Below are positions 1 to 12,348 of a DNA stretch of 64,000 nt, in pieces. Made by a program: the position numbers and the translations under genes. Origin of the DNA: Sphingomonas yunnanensis (GTDB taxonomy: Bacteria > Pseudomonadota > Alphaproteobacteria > Sphingomonadales > Sphingomonadaceae); NCBI RefSeq assembly GCF_019898765.1, contig NZ_JAIOKB010000004.1, forward strand, positions 124,001-188,000, written 5' to 3'. The first letter of the stretch is position 1, and every line of letters starts with the position of its first letter. The notes below the pieces were generated by a model. That model was given only the letters and a program-made list of their open reading frames with translations. It was not told the DNA's origin and did no database searches.

Positions 1-424
1 GCGCGCGCGTCGCCTCTGCACGATCACGTCCCACGTCGTCGCCGCGCCCGCGTATCTGGCGGCGCACGGCACGCCGACTCACCCGTCGCAGCTCGGCGAG
101 CATCGGCTGCTGGGCTACACCAATCTCACCGGCCCGTGGCGATTTCGCTCGCGCGAAGGCGGCGAGGTCTCGGTCAAGGCGCAGGGCCCGCTCGCGGCGA
201 ACAGCGGCGATGCGCTGGTACCCGCGCTGGAGGCGGGGCTCGGCATCGCCCGACTGCCGGGCTTCATCGTCGGCGCCGGGATCGCGGCCGGGCGCGTGGT
301 CGAGATCCTGCCCGACTGGGCACCCGCGCCGATCGGTCTGCACCTCCTCACCCCGCCGAGCGCGCTGCGCCCGGCGCGCGTCGAGGCGCTGATCGCCTTT
401 CTCAGCGAGCGGCTCCGCGACTGA
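1..424 (+). CDS. LysR-family transcriptional regulator, C-terminal part (5' truncated by window edge)
   Basis: The reading frame is open from base 2 to TGA at 422-424 and gives about 140 residues of a LysR effector-binding domain. Visible family features are a segment reading CTITSHVVAAPAYLAAHGTP, then PLAANSGDALVPALEAGLGI, then LPGFIVGAGIAAGRVVEILPDW, and a C-terminal RVEALIAFLSERL helix. These are the conserved blocks of the periplasmic-binding-protein-like domain of the CrgA/AaeR type. The DNA-binding N-terminus lies outside the window, so target genes cannot be inferred. A divergent target would also lie outside. The next gene, on the same strand, starts 76 bp downstream and need not be related. 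Confidence 0.85.
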   Translation, partial: RARRLCTITSHVVAAPAYLAAHGTPTHPSQLGEHRLLGYTNLTGPWRFRSREGGEVSVKAQGPLAANSGDALVPALEAGLGIARLPGFIVGAGIAAGRVVEILPDWAPAPIGLHLLTPPSALRPARVEALIAFLSERLRD

Positions 425-500
425 CGGCGCGACCCGCGAAAGCCCTCTTCCTTCCCCGGCGCAACTCGGCCATCGTCCCGGGAAAGAAGGGGGAATTTAC

Positions 501-1784
501 ATGAGACTGACCATCCTGCCGCGCGTCGCCGCGGCTCTCGTCGCGCTCGCCGGTTCTGCATCGGCGAGCGCCGAGACCGTGGTCGTCACGGCGGCGCGGA
601 TGCTCGACGTCGACAAGGGCGCGATCGTGTCCGACCCGGTGATCGTCGTCACCGACGGGCGGATCGCGGCGGTCGCCGCCGGCGGGGCGAGCCGGCCCGC
701 GATTCCCGCCGGCGCGCGCCGGGTCGACCTCGGCGACGTCACGCTCGTCCCCGGGCTGATCGACATGCATGTCCACCTCACGAGCCTCGCCGAGATCGGC
801 GGCTATCAGACGCTGAAATATACCGACAGCTTCTGGGGTGCGGTGAGCGTCGCCAATGCCGCCAAGACGCTGCGCGCCGGCTTCACCACGGTGCGCAACG
901 TCGGCGCGGGGGACTTCCAGGACATCGGGCTCAAGGAGGCGATCGACGGCGGCTGGGTGATCGGCCCCCGCATCGTGCCCGCGGGCTACGCCATCGGCGC
1001 GACGGGCGGCCATTGCGACGACAACGCGCTGCCGCCGTCCTACGACAAGAAGCTGCCCTCGGTGATCAACTCGCCCGAGGAAGCGCGCGCCAAAGTGCGC
1101 TGGCTGCACAAATATGGCGCCGAGGTGATCAAGATCTGCGCCACCGGCGGCGTCTTCTCGCTCGGCGACTCGGTCGGCGGGCAGCAGCTCAGCGAGGAGG
1201 AGATGCGCGCGATCGCCGACGAGGCGCACATGCTTCATCTCAAGGTGGCGGCGCACGCGCACGGCGACGAGGGGATCAAGGCCGCGATCCGCGCCGGCAT
1301 CGACACGATCGAGCATGTCAGCCTCGCCTCCGACGAGGCGATGAAGCTCGCGATCGAGCACAAGACCTGGTTCGACATGGATATCTACAACGACGATTAT
1401 ATCCTCGCGACGGGCACCAAGAACGGCACCGAGCAGGAGAGCCTCGACAAGGAGCGGGTGATCGGGCTCAAGCAGCGCCAGACCTTCCAGCGCGCCTTCC
1501 GCATGGGCGTGGCGATGACCTTCGGCACCGACGCGGGCGTCTATCCGCACGGCGACAATGCCAAGCAGTTCGCCAAGATGGTGGAGTGGGGCATGACCCC
1601 GCTCGACGCGATCCGCGCCGCCACCACCAGCGCCGCGCGCGCGCTGGGGCGTGAGAGCGACGTCGGCGCGATCGCGGTCGGACATTACGGCGACCTGGTC
1701 GCGGTGCGCGGCGACCCGCTGCACGACGTCTCGGTGCTGGAGCACCCTGTGACGGTGGTGAAAGGTGGCGTCGAGGTGAAATGA
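501..1784 (+). CDS. exported metal-dependent amidohydrolase (imidazolonepropionase/Xaa-Pro dipeptidase-like)
   Basis: The 427-residue protein begins with a signal peptide (hydrophobic residues 5-22, cleavage likely after ASA), so it acts in the periplasm or outside. It has the amidohydrolase metal ligands in order: HxH at H90 and H92, lysine K211 in AEVIKICATGG, H252/H254 in AAHAHG, H272 in TIEHVS, and D344 in TFGTDAG. This ligand set and the spacing match exported members that hydrolyse dipeptides or cyclic amides, but the substrate cannot be read from sequence. ATG 501 follows a purine-rich GAAGGGGGA ribosome site. It stands alone between a LysR gene and a DUF3140-like gene. Confidence 0.88.
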   Translation: MRLTILPRVAAALVALAGSASASAETVVVTAARMLDVDKGAIVSDPVIVVTDGRIAAVAAGGASRPAIPAGARRVDLGDVTLVPGLIDMHVHLTSLAEIGGYQTLKYTDSFWGAVSVANAAKTLRAGFTTVRNVGAGDFQDIGLKEAIDGGWVIGPRIVPAGYAIGATGGHCDDNALPPSYDKKLPSVINSPEEARAKVRWLHKYGAEVIKICATGGVFSLGDSVGGQQLSEEEMRAIADEAHMLHLKVAAHAHGDEGIKAAIRAGIDTIEHVSLASDEAMKLAIEHKTWFDMDIYNDDYILATGTKNGTEQESLDKERVIGLKQRQTFQRAFRMGVAMTFGTDAGVYPHGDNAKQFAKMVEWGMTPLDAIRAATTSAARALGRESDVGAIAVGHYGDLVAVRGDPLHDVSVLEHPVTVVKGGVEVK

Positions 1785-1828
1785 AACCCTTCGTTCTCCT
1801 CGCGCTTTCACCGCGCAAGGAGAATGAC

Positions 1829-2182
1829 ATGGCCGCGCAGAGCGACGATCACGACCGGATCGCCAAAGACTTTAACGCGGCGGTCAATATGAGCCCGGCC
1901 GAGCTGGAGCGCTTCCTCGACAGCGACGACAGCAAGCGCGTCGGCTGGAAGGGTGAGGATGGGAAGGGCGGCGGCGAGAGCGTCGGCCATCGCTCCGGCC
2001 GCCGCATCGTCGAGCTCAAGCGGACCAAGAAGGCCGACCTCAGCGACGACGATTATGCGCACATGAAGAAGGTGGTCGGCTACGTTCACCGCCACCTCGC
2101 TCAGGGCGGACCGGCGAAGGACAAGGAACATTCTGACTGGCGCTACTCGCTGATGAACTGGGGGCACGACCCGCTCAAGTGA
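1829..2182 (+). CDS. DUF3140-like small protein
   Basis: This is a 117-residue hydrophilic protein without signal peptide or membrane segment. The pattern DFNAAVNMSPAELERFLDS followed by KRVGWK, SVGHRSGRRIVEL, and a C-terminal segment with YVHRHLAQ and WRYSLMNWGHDP is that of the DUF3140 family of DNA-binding-like small proteins found in many proteobacteria and actinobacteria. The function is not established. I chose ATG 1829 because AAGGAG lies just upstream. An upstream in-frame ATG at 1781 overlaps the end of the amidohydrolase and lacks a site as good. Confidence 0.8.
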   Translation: MAAQSDDHDRIAKDFNAAVNMSPAELERFLDSDDSKRVGWKGEDGKGGGESVGHRSGRRIVELKRTKKADLSDDDYAHMKKVVGYVHRHLAQGGPAKDKEHSDWRYSLMNWGHDPLK

Positions 2183-2198
2183 GCGGGACGGCGGGCGA

Positions 2199-2227
2199 TT
2201 GACCGACGAGCCCGGCGCGCGTATAGG
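2199..2227 (+). promoter_or_regulatory. predicted promoter of the str operon (rpsL)
   Basis: TTGACC at 2199-2204 and TATAGG at 2222-2227 are separated by exactly 17 bp, close to the primary sigma factor consensus. The site lies 163 bp upstream of rpsL and just beyond the preceding gene, so the transcript would carry a leader of about 155 bases. I saw no obvious hairpin or riboswitch in that leader. Confidence 0.6.
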
Positions 2228-2389
2228 CGCCTCCGTTCGGGTGGAATGCAATTTCTGCCCGGCAGCTTGAACATTGCTGGATGCATCAAGGGCCCGAGGC
2301 CGCCGAGATCGGCTGCCGCACGGTCCTTTTCGTATTCCAAGTCTTGTCAGGGCTCCAGCAAAGTAACCTCCAGATAAGGTGAAGGCTTC

Positions 2390-2761
2390 ATGCCGACGAT
2401 CAACCAGCTGGTCCGCAAGGGCCGCGAGCCGCAGAAGGCCAAGTCCAAGGTCCCTGCGATGGAGCAGAACCCGCAGAAGCGCGGTGTCTGCACCCGTGTT
2501 TACACGACGACCCCGAAGAAGCCGAACTCGGCGCTGCGCAAGGTGGCCAAGGTCCGCCTGACCAACCAGCGCGAGGTCATCAGCTACATCCCGGGTGAGG
2601 GCCACAACCTGCAGGAGCACTCGGTGGTGCTGATCCGCGGCGGCCGTGTGCGCGACCTTCCGGGCGTGCGCTACCACGTGCTGCGCGGCGTGCTCGACAC
2701 ACAGGGCGTCAAGGACCGTCGCCAGTCGCGCTCGAAGTACGGCGCCAAGCGGCCGAAGTGA
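2390..2761 (+). CDS. rpsL: 30S ribosomal protein S12
   Basis: This 123-residue protein is full-length S12, a decoding-centre protein of the small subunit. The start [13 protein letters not shown], the [15 protein letters not shown] segment and [18 protein letters not shown] at the C-terminus are diagnostic. The lysines in the TTPKKPNSA and GVKDRR regions, where streptomycin resistance mutations are known in other bacteria, are the normal lysines here. It is the first gene of the str operon, 96 bp before rpsG. Confidence 0.98.
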   Translation: MPTINQLVRKGREPQKAKSKVPAMEQNPQKRGVCTRVYTTTPKKPNSALRKVAKVRLTNQREVISYIPGEGHNLQEHSVVLIRGGRVRDLPGVRYHVLRGVLDTQGVKDRRQSRSKYGAKRPK

Positions 2762-2856
2762 CCGGAGGGCGGCGCCTGGCCGCCCGGTACGTCAACTCGG
2801 CGCAGGCCGGGACCCGGAGCCGCAAGCGGCTCGGTTGATCTAAGAAGGAAATCCAC

Positions 2857-3327
2857 ATGGCGCGTCGTCGTCGTCCCGAGAAGCGGGAAATCCTGCCTGA
2901 CCCCGTGTACGGGGATGAGGTTCTCTCCAAGTTCATGAACTCCGTGATGTACGACGGCAAGAAGTCGGTCGCGGAAGGCATCGTCTATTCGGCGATGGAG
3001 ACCGTCGAGACCCGCGCCAAGCGCGAGCCGATCGGCGTGTTCCACGACGCGCTGAACAACATCAAGCCGGGTATCGAGGTCCGCAGCCGCCGCGTCGGCG
3101 GTGCGACCTACCAGGTCCCGGTCGAGGTCCGTCCGGAGCGCGCGCAGGCGCTGGCGATCCGCTGGCTGATCACCGCAGCGCGCGGCCGCAGCGAGAACAC
3201 CATGTCGGCACGTCTTTCAGGCGAGCTGCTCGACGCCGCGAACAACCGCGGCAACGCGGTGAAGAAGCGCGAGGATACGCACCGCATGGCCGAGGCGAAC
3301 CGCGCCTTCTCGCATTATCGCTGGTAA
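2857..3327 (+). CDS. rpsG: 30S ribosomal protein S7
   Basis: The 156-residue product matches S7 over its whole length. It starts with [26 protein letters not shown] and contains the conserved [26 protein letters not shown] stretch. S7 binds the 3' major domain of 16S rRNA and starts assembly of the 30S head. In many bacteria it also represses the str operon by binding the rpsL-rpsG spacer; that spacer here is 95 bases and was not examined for the binding fold. ATG 2857 follows AAGAAGGAAATCC. Confidence 0.98.
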   Translation: MARRRRPEKREILPDPVYGDEVLSKFMNSVMYDGKKSVAEGIVYSAMETVETRAKREPIGVFHDALNNIKPGIEVRSRRVGGATYQVPVEVRPERAQALAIRWLITAARGRSENTMSARLSGELLDAANNRGNAVKKREDTHRMAEANRAFSHYRW

Positions 3328-3357
3328 GCGACTATATCGGGTGCAGGAGGCCGAGAG

Positions 3358-3627
3358 ATGGCGACTGCACCCGATCCCTCCGTCGACGAACTGAACCGGG
3401 AAACGGCGCGGATCGAGGCGGAGGCTCGCAAGCTGCGAGCGGAAGCGGAGAAGCTGAGCGCCGAGCAGTACAAGCTGGTCGCCGAGCAGTACAAGCTTGA
3501 GGCGGAACGCTTCAAGCTGGAGCGTGACAGGATGCTGTCGCCGTGGCTGCTTCTCGCTCAGGGGCTGATCGGTGGTGCCGCGCTGTTCGGTGCTGCTCTG
3601 GCGCTCCTCAAATATCTCGCCCCGTAG
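3358..3627 (+). CDS. small coiled-coil membrane protein inside the str operon
   Basis: I do not recognise a named family for this 89-residue protein. Residues about 9-60 are a charged coiled coil. It contains three consecutive seven-residue units ([21 protein letters not shown]) encoded by 21-bp repeats at 3460-3522. Residues about 61-84 form one membrane helix rich in Leu, Gly and Ala, ending KYLAP, so the coiled coil most likely projects into the cytoplasm. A strong AGGAGG site seven bases before ATG 3358 and high third-position GC support real translation. It sits 30 bp after rpsG and 45 bp before fusA, so it is almost certainly co-transcribed with translation genes. Confidence 0.8.
   Translation: MATAPDPSVDELNRETARIEAEARKLRAEAEKLSAEQYKLVAEQYKLEAERFKLERDRMLSPWLLLAQGLIGGAALFGAALALLKYLAP
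3460..3522 (+). repeat. three tandem 21-bp repeats encoding coiled-coil heptads
   Basis: The units start at 3460, 3481 and 3502. The first two differ only near the end; the third is more diverged. Each encodes one heptad of the small membrane protein, which suggests growth of the coiled coil by in-frame duplication. Confidence 0.75.
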
Positions 3628-3672
3628 GCGAACCGTCTCACGTCCGACCCCTAGTCCGAAGGACCACCTGTC

Positions 3673-5766
<2,094 letters not shown>

Positions 5767-5846
5767 GGCGCGCGGGGTGGAGGCGACTCCGCCCCGAGAC
5801 GCCGCAGGCTCGGCCCGCCGGTTCCGGCCCTGACAGGGCTAGGGAT

Positions 5847-5875
5847 TTGCGCAACGCGAATTGAGCCGCTATGGG
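5847..5875 (+). promoter_or_regulatory. possible internal promoter for tuf
   Basis: TTGCGC at 5847-5852 and TATGGG at 5870-5875 are 17 bp apart, 60 bp upstream of the tuf start, in an otherwise unexplained 168-bp spacer. The match to consensus is only moderate. Extra promoters for tuf are common in other bacteria, which is the main reason to list it. Confidence 0.3.
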
Positions 5876-5934
5876 GCCGCCTTCACGGCGAGTCCTGAGT
5901 GCGGCTCCAGTGGAAATCAGAAGGTAGGGAAACA

Positions 5935-7131
<1,197 letters not shown>

Positions 7132-7170
7132 GCCGTATCGGGCCGGTTCGCCGGTCGGTTACGAAAGCTG

Positions 7171-7212
7171 CCGCCCGATGCGCCGAATGGTGCGTCGGGC
7201 GGTTGCCTTTTT
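7171..7212 (+). terminator. rho-independent terminator after tuf
   Basis: CCGCCCGATGCGCC and GGTGCGTCGGGCGG at 7171-7184 and 7189-7202 form a 14-bp stem with a GAAT loop, including two G-U pairs, followed by TTGCC and a T5 run at 7208-7212. This should end the str transcript and separate it from the S10 operon. Confidence 0.85.
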
Positions 7213-7394
7213 ATGGAAGCGCGGTTATGGCCGCGCCTTCGCTTTGGGTTCGAGAACAGCAAGAGGTGCTCTCGTCCCGTCAGACCGGTCTCGGCCGGGG
7301 TCTTGTGGCAGCGTAGCGCTAGCGTAGCAGGGCTTCGGTCTCGGCCGGAGTGACGGGGGAGGAAGTGCCCCGCTCTTTCGCATTGGTAGGGATC
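7213..7394 (+). other. leader region upstream of rpsJ with direct repeats
   Basis: This 182-bp stretch between the tuf terminator and rpsJ must contain the start of the S10 operon transcript. It holds two exact copies of GGTCTCGGCCGG at 7287-7298 and 7337-7348, and a doubled GCGTAGC around 7311-7327. I could not pick a convincing -35/-10 pair. An S10 leader controlled by ribosomal protein L4 is known in enterobacteria, but no such fold can be claimed here. Confidence 0.4.
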
Positions 7395-7703
7395 ATGGAC
7401 AGCAACATCCGCATTCGCCTCAAGGCGTTCGATCATCGCGTGCTCGATCAGGCGACCGGCGACATCGCCGACACCGCTCGCCGCACCGGCGCACTCATCC
7501 GTGGCCCCATCCCGTTGCCGACGCGCATCGAGAAGTTCACGGTCAACCGTGGCCCGCACATCGACAAGAAGTCGCGCGAGCAGTTCGAGGTGCGCACCTA
7601 CAAGCGCATGCTCGACATCGTGCAGCCCACCCCGCAGACGGTGGACGCGCTGATGAAGCTCGACCTCGCCGCCGGTGTTGACGTCGAGATCAAGCTCGCG
7701 TAA
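7395..7703 (+). CDS. rpsJ: 30S ribosomal protein S10
   Basis: This 102-residue protein has the exact usual length of S10 and starts [19 protein letters not shown]. It contains [35 protein letters not shown] and ends with VDVEIKLA. S10 is part of the 30S head and, in complex with NusB, takes part in transcription antitermination. An in-frame ATG-like start further upstream (7350) adds fifteen residues without similarity, so ATG 7395 is preferred. It is separated from rplC by an unusual 327-bp spacer. Confidence 0.97.
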   Translation: MDSNIRIRLKAFDHRVLDQATGDIADTARRTGALIRGPIPLPTRIEKFTVNRGPHIDKKSREQFEVRTYKRMLDIVQPTPQTVDALMKLDLAAGVDVEIKLA

Positions 7704-8030
7704 GCGCGCCTCTTCTCGCGAGAGGTGAGTCATCCCTCTCGCGTCATCCCGACTAAGGTCGGGATCTTTACGGAGAGGGTGGGGCGTCTGCCATCATCCC
7801 TCACCAGAAGGTGCCGGCACCCGCCGGCATGACGACAGGACAGAGATACCGCCGGCCGCTCTCGGGTGGCCGGGTCAGCGTCTCCCGTCTGTCTTCCCTC
7901 GGGGAGGCGCCCAGCCCGGGACGGGGGCACGCTTCGCATATTCCGGGCTGACCGATCCGCGCCATCAGGCATGGGTCACAAGCACCGTGGGGATGGGCCT
8001 CGCGGTGCCTCTGTCGAGGAGCAACGGATC
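7704..8030. other. 327-bp spacer between rpsJ and rplC with REP-like hairpin
   Basis: No credible gene is present. A compound inverted repeat lies at 7734-7779: an outer CCCTCTC/GAGAGGG stem encloses ATCCCGAC-TAAG-GTCGGGAT (7746-7765). Near 7813-7828 is a second small inverted repeat, GCCGGC around CACCC, followed by ATGACGACAG. These resemble the REP-like elements found elsewhere in the window. They may have inserted into the S10 operon. Confidence 0.6.
7734..7779. repeat. REP-like inverted repeat (copy in rpsJ-rplC spacer)
   Basis: The core GTCATCCCGACTAAGGTCGG continues with GATC and is a perfect 8-bp stem with a four-base loop, flanked by a 7-bp outer stem. The TCATCCCG start is shared with copies near 17561, 26588 and 43293. 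Confidence 0.6.
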
Positions 8031-8783
8031 ATGCGTACTGGCGTGATCGCGAAGAAAATGGGGATGACCCGCCTGTTCCAGGACGACGGCCGCCACGTGC
8101 CGGTCACCGTCCTGCAGATCGAGGCGCTTCAGGTCGTCGCCCGTCGCGAGAAAGACCGTGACGGCTATACCGCCGTCCAACTTGGCGCCGGTGTCGCCAA
8201 GAGCAAGAATGTCGCCAAGCCGCAGCGCGGCCACTTCGGCAAGGCCGAGGTGGAGCCCAAGGCCGTGGTGCACGAGTTCCGTGTCACCGAGGACAATCTC
8301 CTCGACGTCGGCGCTGAGCTCGCCGCGGACCATTATGTCGCCGGCCAGCTGGTCGACATCCAGGGCCGCACCCAGGGCAAGGGCTTCGCCGGCGCGATGA
8401 AGCGCTGGAACTTCGGCGGTCTGCGCGCGACTCACGGCGTGTCGGTGTCGCACCGCTCGCACGGTTCGACCGGCAACCGCCAGGATCCCGGCCGCGTCTT
8501 CAAGAACAAGAAGATGGCGGGCCACATGGGTGACAAGAATCGCACCCAGCAGAACCTCGAGATCGTCGGCACCGACGTCGAGCGCGGCCTGATCTTCGTC
8601 AAGGGCTCGGTGCCCGGCTCGAAGGGCGGCTGGCTGTTCGTCAAGGACGCGGTCAAGCAGGATCGCCACGAGAGCGCGCCCTATCCGGCGTCGATCAAGT
8701 CGGCGGCCAACAACAACAGCGCGGCGAACACGCCGGCCGACACGTCGGCCGATGCCCCCGCGACCGACGGCCAGGAGGGCTGA
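8031..8783 (+). CDS. rplC: 50S ribosomal protein L3
   Basis: L3 binds 23S rRNA and is one of the first proteins in 50S assembly. The start [20 protein letters not shown] and the central [33 protein letters not shown] and [12 protein letters not shown] blocks identify it. At 250 residues it is about 40 longer than the E. coli protein; the extra part is a C-terminal low-complexity tail (residues about 222-250, rich in Ala, Asn, Asp and Thr). ATG 8031 follows GAGGAGCAACGGATC; longer starts upstream add unrelated sequence. Confidence 0.97.
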   Translation: MRTGVIAKKMGMTRLFQDDGRHVPVTVLQIEALQVVARREKDRDGYTAVQLGAGVAKSKNVAKPQRGHFGKAEVEPKAVVHEFRVTEDNLLDVGAELAADHYVAGQLVDIQGRTQGKGFAGAMKRWNFGGLRATHGVSVSHRSHGSTGNRQDPGRVFKNKKMAGHMGDKNRTQQNLEIVGTDVERGLIFVKGSVPGSKGGWLFVKDAVKQDRHESAPYPASIKSAANNNSAANTPADTSADAPATDGQEG

Positions 8784-8785
8784 AC

Positions 8786-9400
8786 GTGAAGGTCAAGGTT
8801 TCCTCCTTCGCCGGCACCGACGCAGCGGACATCGAGCTCAACGACGAGGTCTTCGGCCTCGACCCGCGCGCCGACATCCTGCACCGCGTCGTGACCTGGC
8901 AGCTCGAGAAGCGTCGCGCCACCGCACGCGGCACGCGTGAGCGCGCCGACGTCGCCCGCTCGGGCAAGAAGCTCGGTCGCCAGAAGGGCGGCGGTGTCGC
9001 GCGTCACGGCGATCGCCGCGCCCCGGTGTTCATCGGCGGCGGTAAGGCGCACGGCGCCCGCGTCCGCGACTTCAACCCCGGGCTCAACAAGAAGATTCGC
9101 GCGCTCGGCCTCAAGATGGCGCTCAGCAGCCATGCCAAGGCCGGCTCGCTGATCGTGCTGGACGCGTTCGAGGTGCAGAAGACGAAGGAGCTCAAGGGTC
9201 ACTTCGCCACGCTCACCACGGGCAAGCGCACGCTGGTGATCGACGGCGAGGCGGGCGAGAGCTTCCGCGCCGGTCGCAATCTGCCGGGCGTGGACCTGCT
9301 CCCGGCGGTCGGCGCGAACGTCTACGACATCATCAAGGCAGACACGCTGGTGCTGACGCGCGCGGCGGTCGAGAAGCTGGAGGCGCGCTTCAATGGCTAA
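8786..9400 (+). CDS. rplD: 50S ribosomal protein L4
   Basis: This 204-residue protein has the L4 signature [34 protein letters not shown], the extended loop that lines the exit tunnel, and the C-terminal [25 protein letters not shown]. It begins with GTG, two bases after the rplC stop, and overlaps the rplW start at its own stop, so translation of the three genes is tightly coupled. L4 is the known autogenous repressor of S10 operons in gamma-proteobacteria; whether this applies here is unknown. Confidence 0.97.
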   Translation: MKVKVSSFAGTDAADIELNDEVFGLDPRADILHRVVTWQLEKRRATARGTRERADVARSGKKLGRQKGGGVARHGDRRAPVFIGGGKAHGARVRDFNPGLNKKIRALGLKMALSSHAKAGSLIVLDAFEVQKTKELKGHFATLTTGKRTLVIDGEAGESFRAGRNLPGVDLLPAVGANVYDIIKADTLVLTRAAVEKLEARFNG

Positions 9401-9707
9401 GCCGGCAGAGGCGATCGACAACCGTCACTATGACGTGATTGTCGCGCCGCACATCACCGAGAAGGCCACTCTGCTCTCCGAGCAGAACGCGGTGGTCTTC
9501 AAGGTCGCCACCAAGGCGACCAAGCCCCAGATCAAGGCGGCCGTGGAGGCGCTCTTCGGCGTCAGCGTCACGGGCGTGAACACGATCGTCCAGAAGGGCA
9601 AGACCAAGCGCTGGAAGGGTGCGCCCTACCGTCGCTCCGATGTCAAGAAGGCGATCGTCACGCTCCGCGAGGGCCAGTCGATCGACGTCACCGAGGGGGC
9701 CAAGTAA
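9393..9707 (+). CDS. rplW: 50S ribosomal protein L23
   Basis: The 104-residue product contains [20 protein letters not shown] and the [22 protein letters not shown] block typical of L23, which sits at the exit of the peptide tunnel and docks trigger factor and SRP. Its ATG lies inside the last codons of rplD (8-bp overlap). Confidence 0.97.
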   Translation: MAKPAEAIDNRHYDVIVAPHITEKATLLSEQNAVVFKVATKATKPQIKAAVEALFGVSVTGVNTIVQKGKTKRWKGAPYRRSDVKKAIVTLREGQSIDVTEGAK

Positions 9708-9708
9708 G

Positions 9709-10542
9709 ATGGCACTCAAGCATTATAACCCGACGTCGCCGGCGCAGCGCGGCCTCGTCCTCGTCGACAAGTCGGCGCTGTATAAGGGCAAGCCCGTCAA
9801 GGCGCTGACCGAGGGCAAGCGCAAGACCGGCGGCCGCAACAACAAGGGCCATGTGACCTCGCGCGGCATCGCGGGCGGTCACAAGCAGCGCTACCGCCAC
9901 GTCGACTTCAAGCGGCGCAAGTGGGACGTCGAGGGCACCGTCGAGCGGCTCGAGTATGACCCGAACCGCACCGCCTTCATCGCGCTGATCAAGTATCCCG
10001 ACGAGGAGCTGGCCTATATCATCGCGCCGCAGCGGCTCGCGCCGGGCGACAAGGTGGTCGCGGGCAAGAAGACCGACGTGAAGCCGGGCAATGCCATGGA
10101 GCTGGGTCAGATCCCCGTCGGCACCATCGTCCACAACGTGGAGATGAAGCCGGGCAAGGGCGGTCAGATCGCGCGTTCGGCGGGCACCTACGTGCAGGTC
10201 GTCGGTCGCGACCGCGGCATGGTCATCGTCCGCCTCAACTCGGGTGAGCAGCGCTACATCCACGGCGAGTGCATGGCCACGATCGGTGCGGTGTCGAACC
10301 CCGACAACCAGAACCAGAACCTCGGCAAGGCCGGCCGCTCGCGCTGGATGGGCAAGCGCCCGCTGACGCGCGGCGTGGCCAAGAACCCGGTCGACCACCC
10401 GCACGGCGGTGGTGAGGGCCGGACCTCGGGCGGCCGTCACCCGGTCACACCGTGGGGCAAGCCGACCAAGGGTGCCCGCACCCGCCACAACAAGTCTACG
10501 GACAAGATGATCATCCGTAGCCGCCACGCGAGGAAGAAGTAA
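9709..10542 (+). CDS. rplB: 50S ribosomal protein L2
   Basis: The 277-residue protein is L2, a primary binder of 23S rRNA near the peptidyl transferase centre. It has [22 protein letters not shown] at the start, the [22 protein letters not shown] motif, and the C-terminal [25 protein letters not shown] with the functionally important histidine. A longer in-frame start at 9619 overlaps rplW entirely and is rejected. ATG 9709 is one base after the rplW stop. Confidence 0.98.
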   Translation: MALKHYNPTSPAQRGLVLVDKSALYKGKPVKALTEGKRKTGGRNNKGHVTSRGIAGGHKQRYRHVDFKRRKWDVEGTVERLEYDPNRTAFIALIKYPDEELAYIIAPQRLAPGDKVVAGKKTDVKPGNAMELGQIPVGTIVHNVEMKPGKGGQIARSAGTYVQVVGRDRGMVIVRLNSGEQRYIHGECMATIGAVSNPDNQNQNLGKAGRSRWMGKRPLTRGVAKNPVDHPHGGGEGRTSGGRHPVTPWGKPTKGARTRHNKSTDKMIIRSRHARKK

Positions 10543-10817
10543 TGGCTCGCTCTGTCTGGAAGGGCCCGTTCGTCGAACTGAGCCTGCTCAAGAAGGCCGA
10601 GACCGCGCAGGATGCCGGTGGGCGCGCGCCGATCAAGACCTGGTCGCGCCGCTCCACCATCCTGCCGCAGTTCGTCGGTCTGACGTTCTCGGTCTATAAC
10701 GGCCGTAAGTTCGTGCCCGTGTCGGTCAACGAGGACATGGTCGGCATGAAGCTCGGCGAGTTCGCGCCGACCCGGTTCTTCCCGGGTCACGCGGCTGACA
10801 AGAAGGGCAAGCGCTGA
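10542..10817 (+). CDS. rpsS: 30S ribosomal protein S19
   Basis: The 91-residue product is S19, which pairs with S13 in the 30S head. It begins [20 protein letters not shown] and carries [28 protein letters not shown] and [15 protein letters not shown] sequence (here [21 protein letters not shown]). Its ATG shares a base with the rplB stop (TAATG). Confidence 0.97.
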   Translation: MARSVWKGPFVELSLLKKAETAQDAGGRAPIKTWSRRSTILPQFVGLTFSVYNGRKFVPVSVNEDMVGMKLGEFAPTRFFPGHAADKKGKR

Positions 10818-11194
10818 TGAGCAAGCCTGCATCCCCCCGCAAGGTCGGCGAGAAGGAAGCGCTCTCGGTCGGCACGCAGATCCGCGGTTCGGCGCAGAAG
10901 CTGGGCCTGGTCGCGGCGCTGATCCGCGGCCGCTCGGCGGCCGACGCGATGAACATTCTCGCCTTCTCCAAGAAGTCGATGGCGATCGACGCGCGCAAGG
11001 TGCTGGCCTCGGCCATCGCCAACGCCGAGAACAACCACAACCTCGACGTGGACGCGCTCGTCGTCGCCGAGGCGTCGGTCGGCAAGTCGATCACCATGAA
11101 GCGGTTCGCCACACGCGGCCGCGGCAAGTCCACCCGCATCCTCAAGCCGTTCTCGCGGCTGCGGATCGTCGTGCGCGAGCAGGAAGAAGCCTAA
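10817..11194 (+). CDS. rplV: 50S ribosomal protein L22
   Basis: This 125-residue protein is L22, which lines the exit tunnel. The blocks [50 protein letters not shown] and [20 protein letters not shown] are conserved family features. Its start overlaps the rpsS stop (TGATG) and its stop overlaps the rpsC start (TAATG). The N-terminus has a short Pro/Ser/Lys extension compared with the E. coli protein. Confidence 0.97.
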   Translation: MSKPASPRKVGEKEALSVGTQIRGSAQKLGLVAALIRGRSAADAMNILAFSKKSMAIDARKVLASAIANAENNHNLDVDALVVAEASVGKSITMKRFATRGRGKSTRILKPFSRLRIVVREQEEA

Positions 11195-11901
11195 TGGGTC
11201 ACAAGAGCAATCCCATCGGTCTGCGCCTGCAGATCAACCGCACCTGGGACAGCCGCTGGTACGCCGAGGGCGACGATTACCGTCGTCTGCTGCTGGAGGA
11301 TCTCAAGATCCGCCAGTACATCATCAAGACGCTGCCGCAGGCCGCGATCTCGAAGGTGGTGATCGATCGTCCCGCCAAGCTGTGCCGCATCTCCGTCTTC
11401 GCCGCACGCCCCGGCGTGATCATCGGCAAGAAGGGCTCGGACATCGAGAAGCTGCGCAAGACGCTCGGCGCGATGACCAGCTCCGACGTGTCGCTGAACA
11501 TCGTCGAGATCCGCAAGCCTGAGGTCGACGCCAAGCTCGTCGCGCAGGGCATCGCGGACCAGCTCGAGCGTCGTATCGCCTTCCGTCGCGCGATGAAGCG
11601 CGCGGTGCAGTCGGCGATGCGTCTCGGCGCGGACGGCATCAAGGTCTATTGCGGCGGCCGTCTCGGCGGCGCCGAGATCGCGCGCTCCGAGAGCTACCGC
11701 GAGGGCCGGGTGCCTTTGCACACGCTGCGCGCCAACATCGACTATGCCGATGCCGAGGCGCACACCGCCTATGGCGTCTGCGGCGTCAAAGTGTGGGTGT
11801 TCAAGGGCGAGATCCTCGGGCACGACCCGATGGCGACCGATCGCCTCATGATGGAGGCTCAGACCTCCGGCGTGCGCCCCGCGCGCGATGACCGCCGCTA
11901 A
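11194..11901 (+). CDS. rpsC: 30S ribosomal protein S3
   Basis: The 235-residue protein starts [24 protein letters not shown], has the KH-domain motif [18 protein letters not shown] and the C-terminal domain block [32 protein letters not shown]3 forms part of the mRNA entry channel of the small subunit and contributes to helicase activity. It is coupled to rplV through a shared TAATG. Confidence 0.98.
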   Translation: MGHKSNPIGLRLQINRTWDSRWYAEGDDYRRLLLEDLKIRQYIIKTLPQAAISKVVIDRPAKLCRISVFAARPGVIIGKKGSDIEKLRKTLGAMTSSDVSLNIVEIRKPEVDAKLVAQGIADQLERRIAFRRAMKRAVQSAMRLGADGIKVYCGGRLGGAEIARSESYREGRVPLHTLRANIDYADAEAHTAYGVCGVKVWVFKGEILGHDPMATDRLMMEAQTSGVRPARDDRR

Positions 11902-11912
11902 GGAATAAGGCA

Positions 11913-12347
11913 ATGCTGCAACCGAAGCGCACCAAGTTCCGCAAGGCGTTCAAAGGCCGTATTCACGGCGACGCCAAGGGCGGTACCTCGCTGAACTTCG
12001 GCTCCTATGGCCTCAAGGCGATGGAGCCGGATCGTATCACCGCGCGTCAGATCGAGGCGGCCCGCCGCGCGATCACGCGCCACATCAAGCGCCAGGGGCG
12101 TCTGTGGATCCGCGTGTTCCCGGACGTGCCGGTGTCGAGCAAGCCCGCCGAGGTCCGCATGGGCTCGGGCAAGGGTTCGCCGGAGTTCTGGGCCGCCCGC
12201 GTCAAGCCGGGCCGGATCCTGTTCGAGCTCGACGGCGTCGAGGGGCCGCTTGCCGCGGAGGCGTTCGAGCGCGCCGCGATGAAGCTGCCGATCAAGACCA
12301 AGGTCGTGGCGCGTCTGGGCGACACCTCGCACCTGGGAGGCGAGTAA
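11913..12347 (+). CDS. rplP: 50S ribosomal protein L16
   Basis: The 144-residue protein reads [23 protein letters not shown] at the start and has the conserved [25 protein letters not shown] and [24 protein letters not shown] blocks. L16 helps position A-site tRNA. The arginine in the KGSPEFW region that is hydroxylated in some bacteria lies in a normally conserved stretch (RMGSGKG). The spacer from rpsC is 11 bp and contains AAGGAATAAGG. Confidence 0.97.
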   Translation: MLQPKRTKFRKAFKGRIHGDAKGGTSLNFGSYGLKAMEPDRITARQIEAARRAITRHIKRQGRLWIRVFPDVPVSSKPAEVRMGSGKGSPEFWAARVKPGRILFELDGVEGPLAAEAFERAAMKLPIKTKVVARLGDTSHLGGE

Positions 12348-12348
12348 G

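Noticed and set aside
402..1811. A 469-codon minus-strand frame opposite the amidohydrolase
   Set aside because: The plus strand has all metal ligands of an amidohydrolase; the antisense frame is rich in His/Arg/Asp without motif.
7240..7265. A GGGTTCGAG stretch as a possible tRNA T-arm
   Set aside because: No acceptor, D- or anticodon stem can be formed around it.
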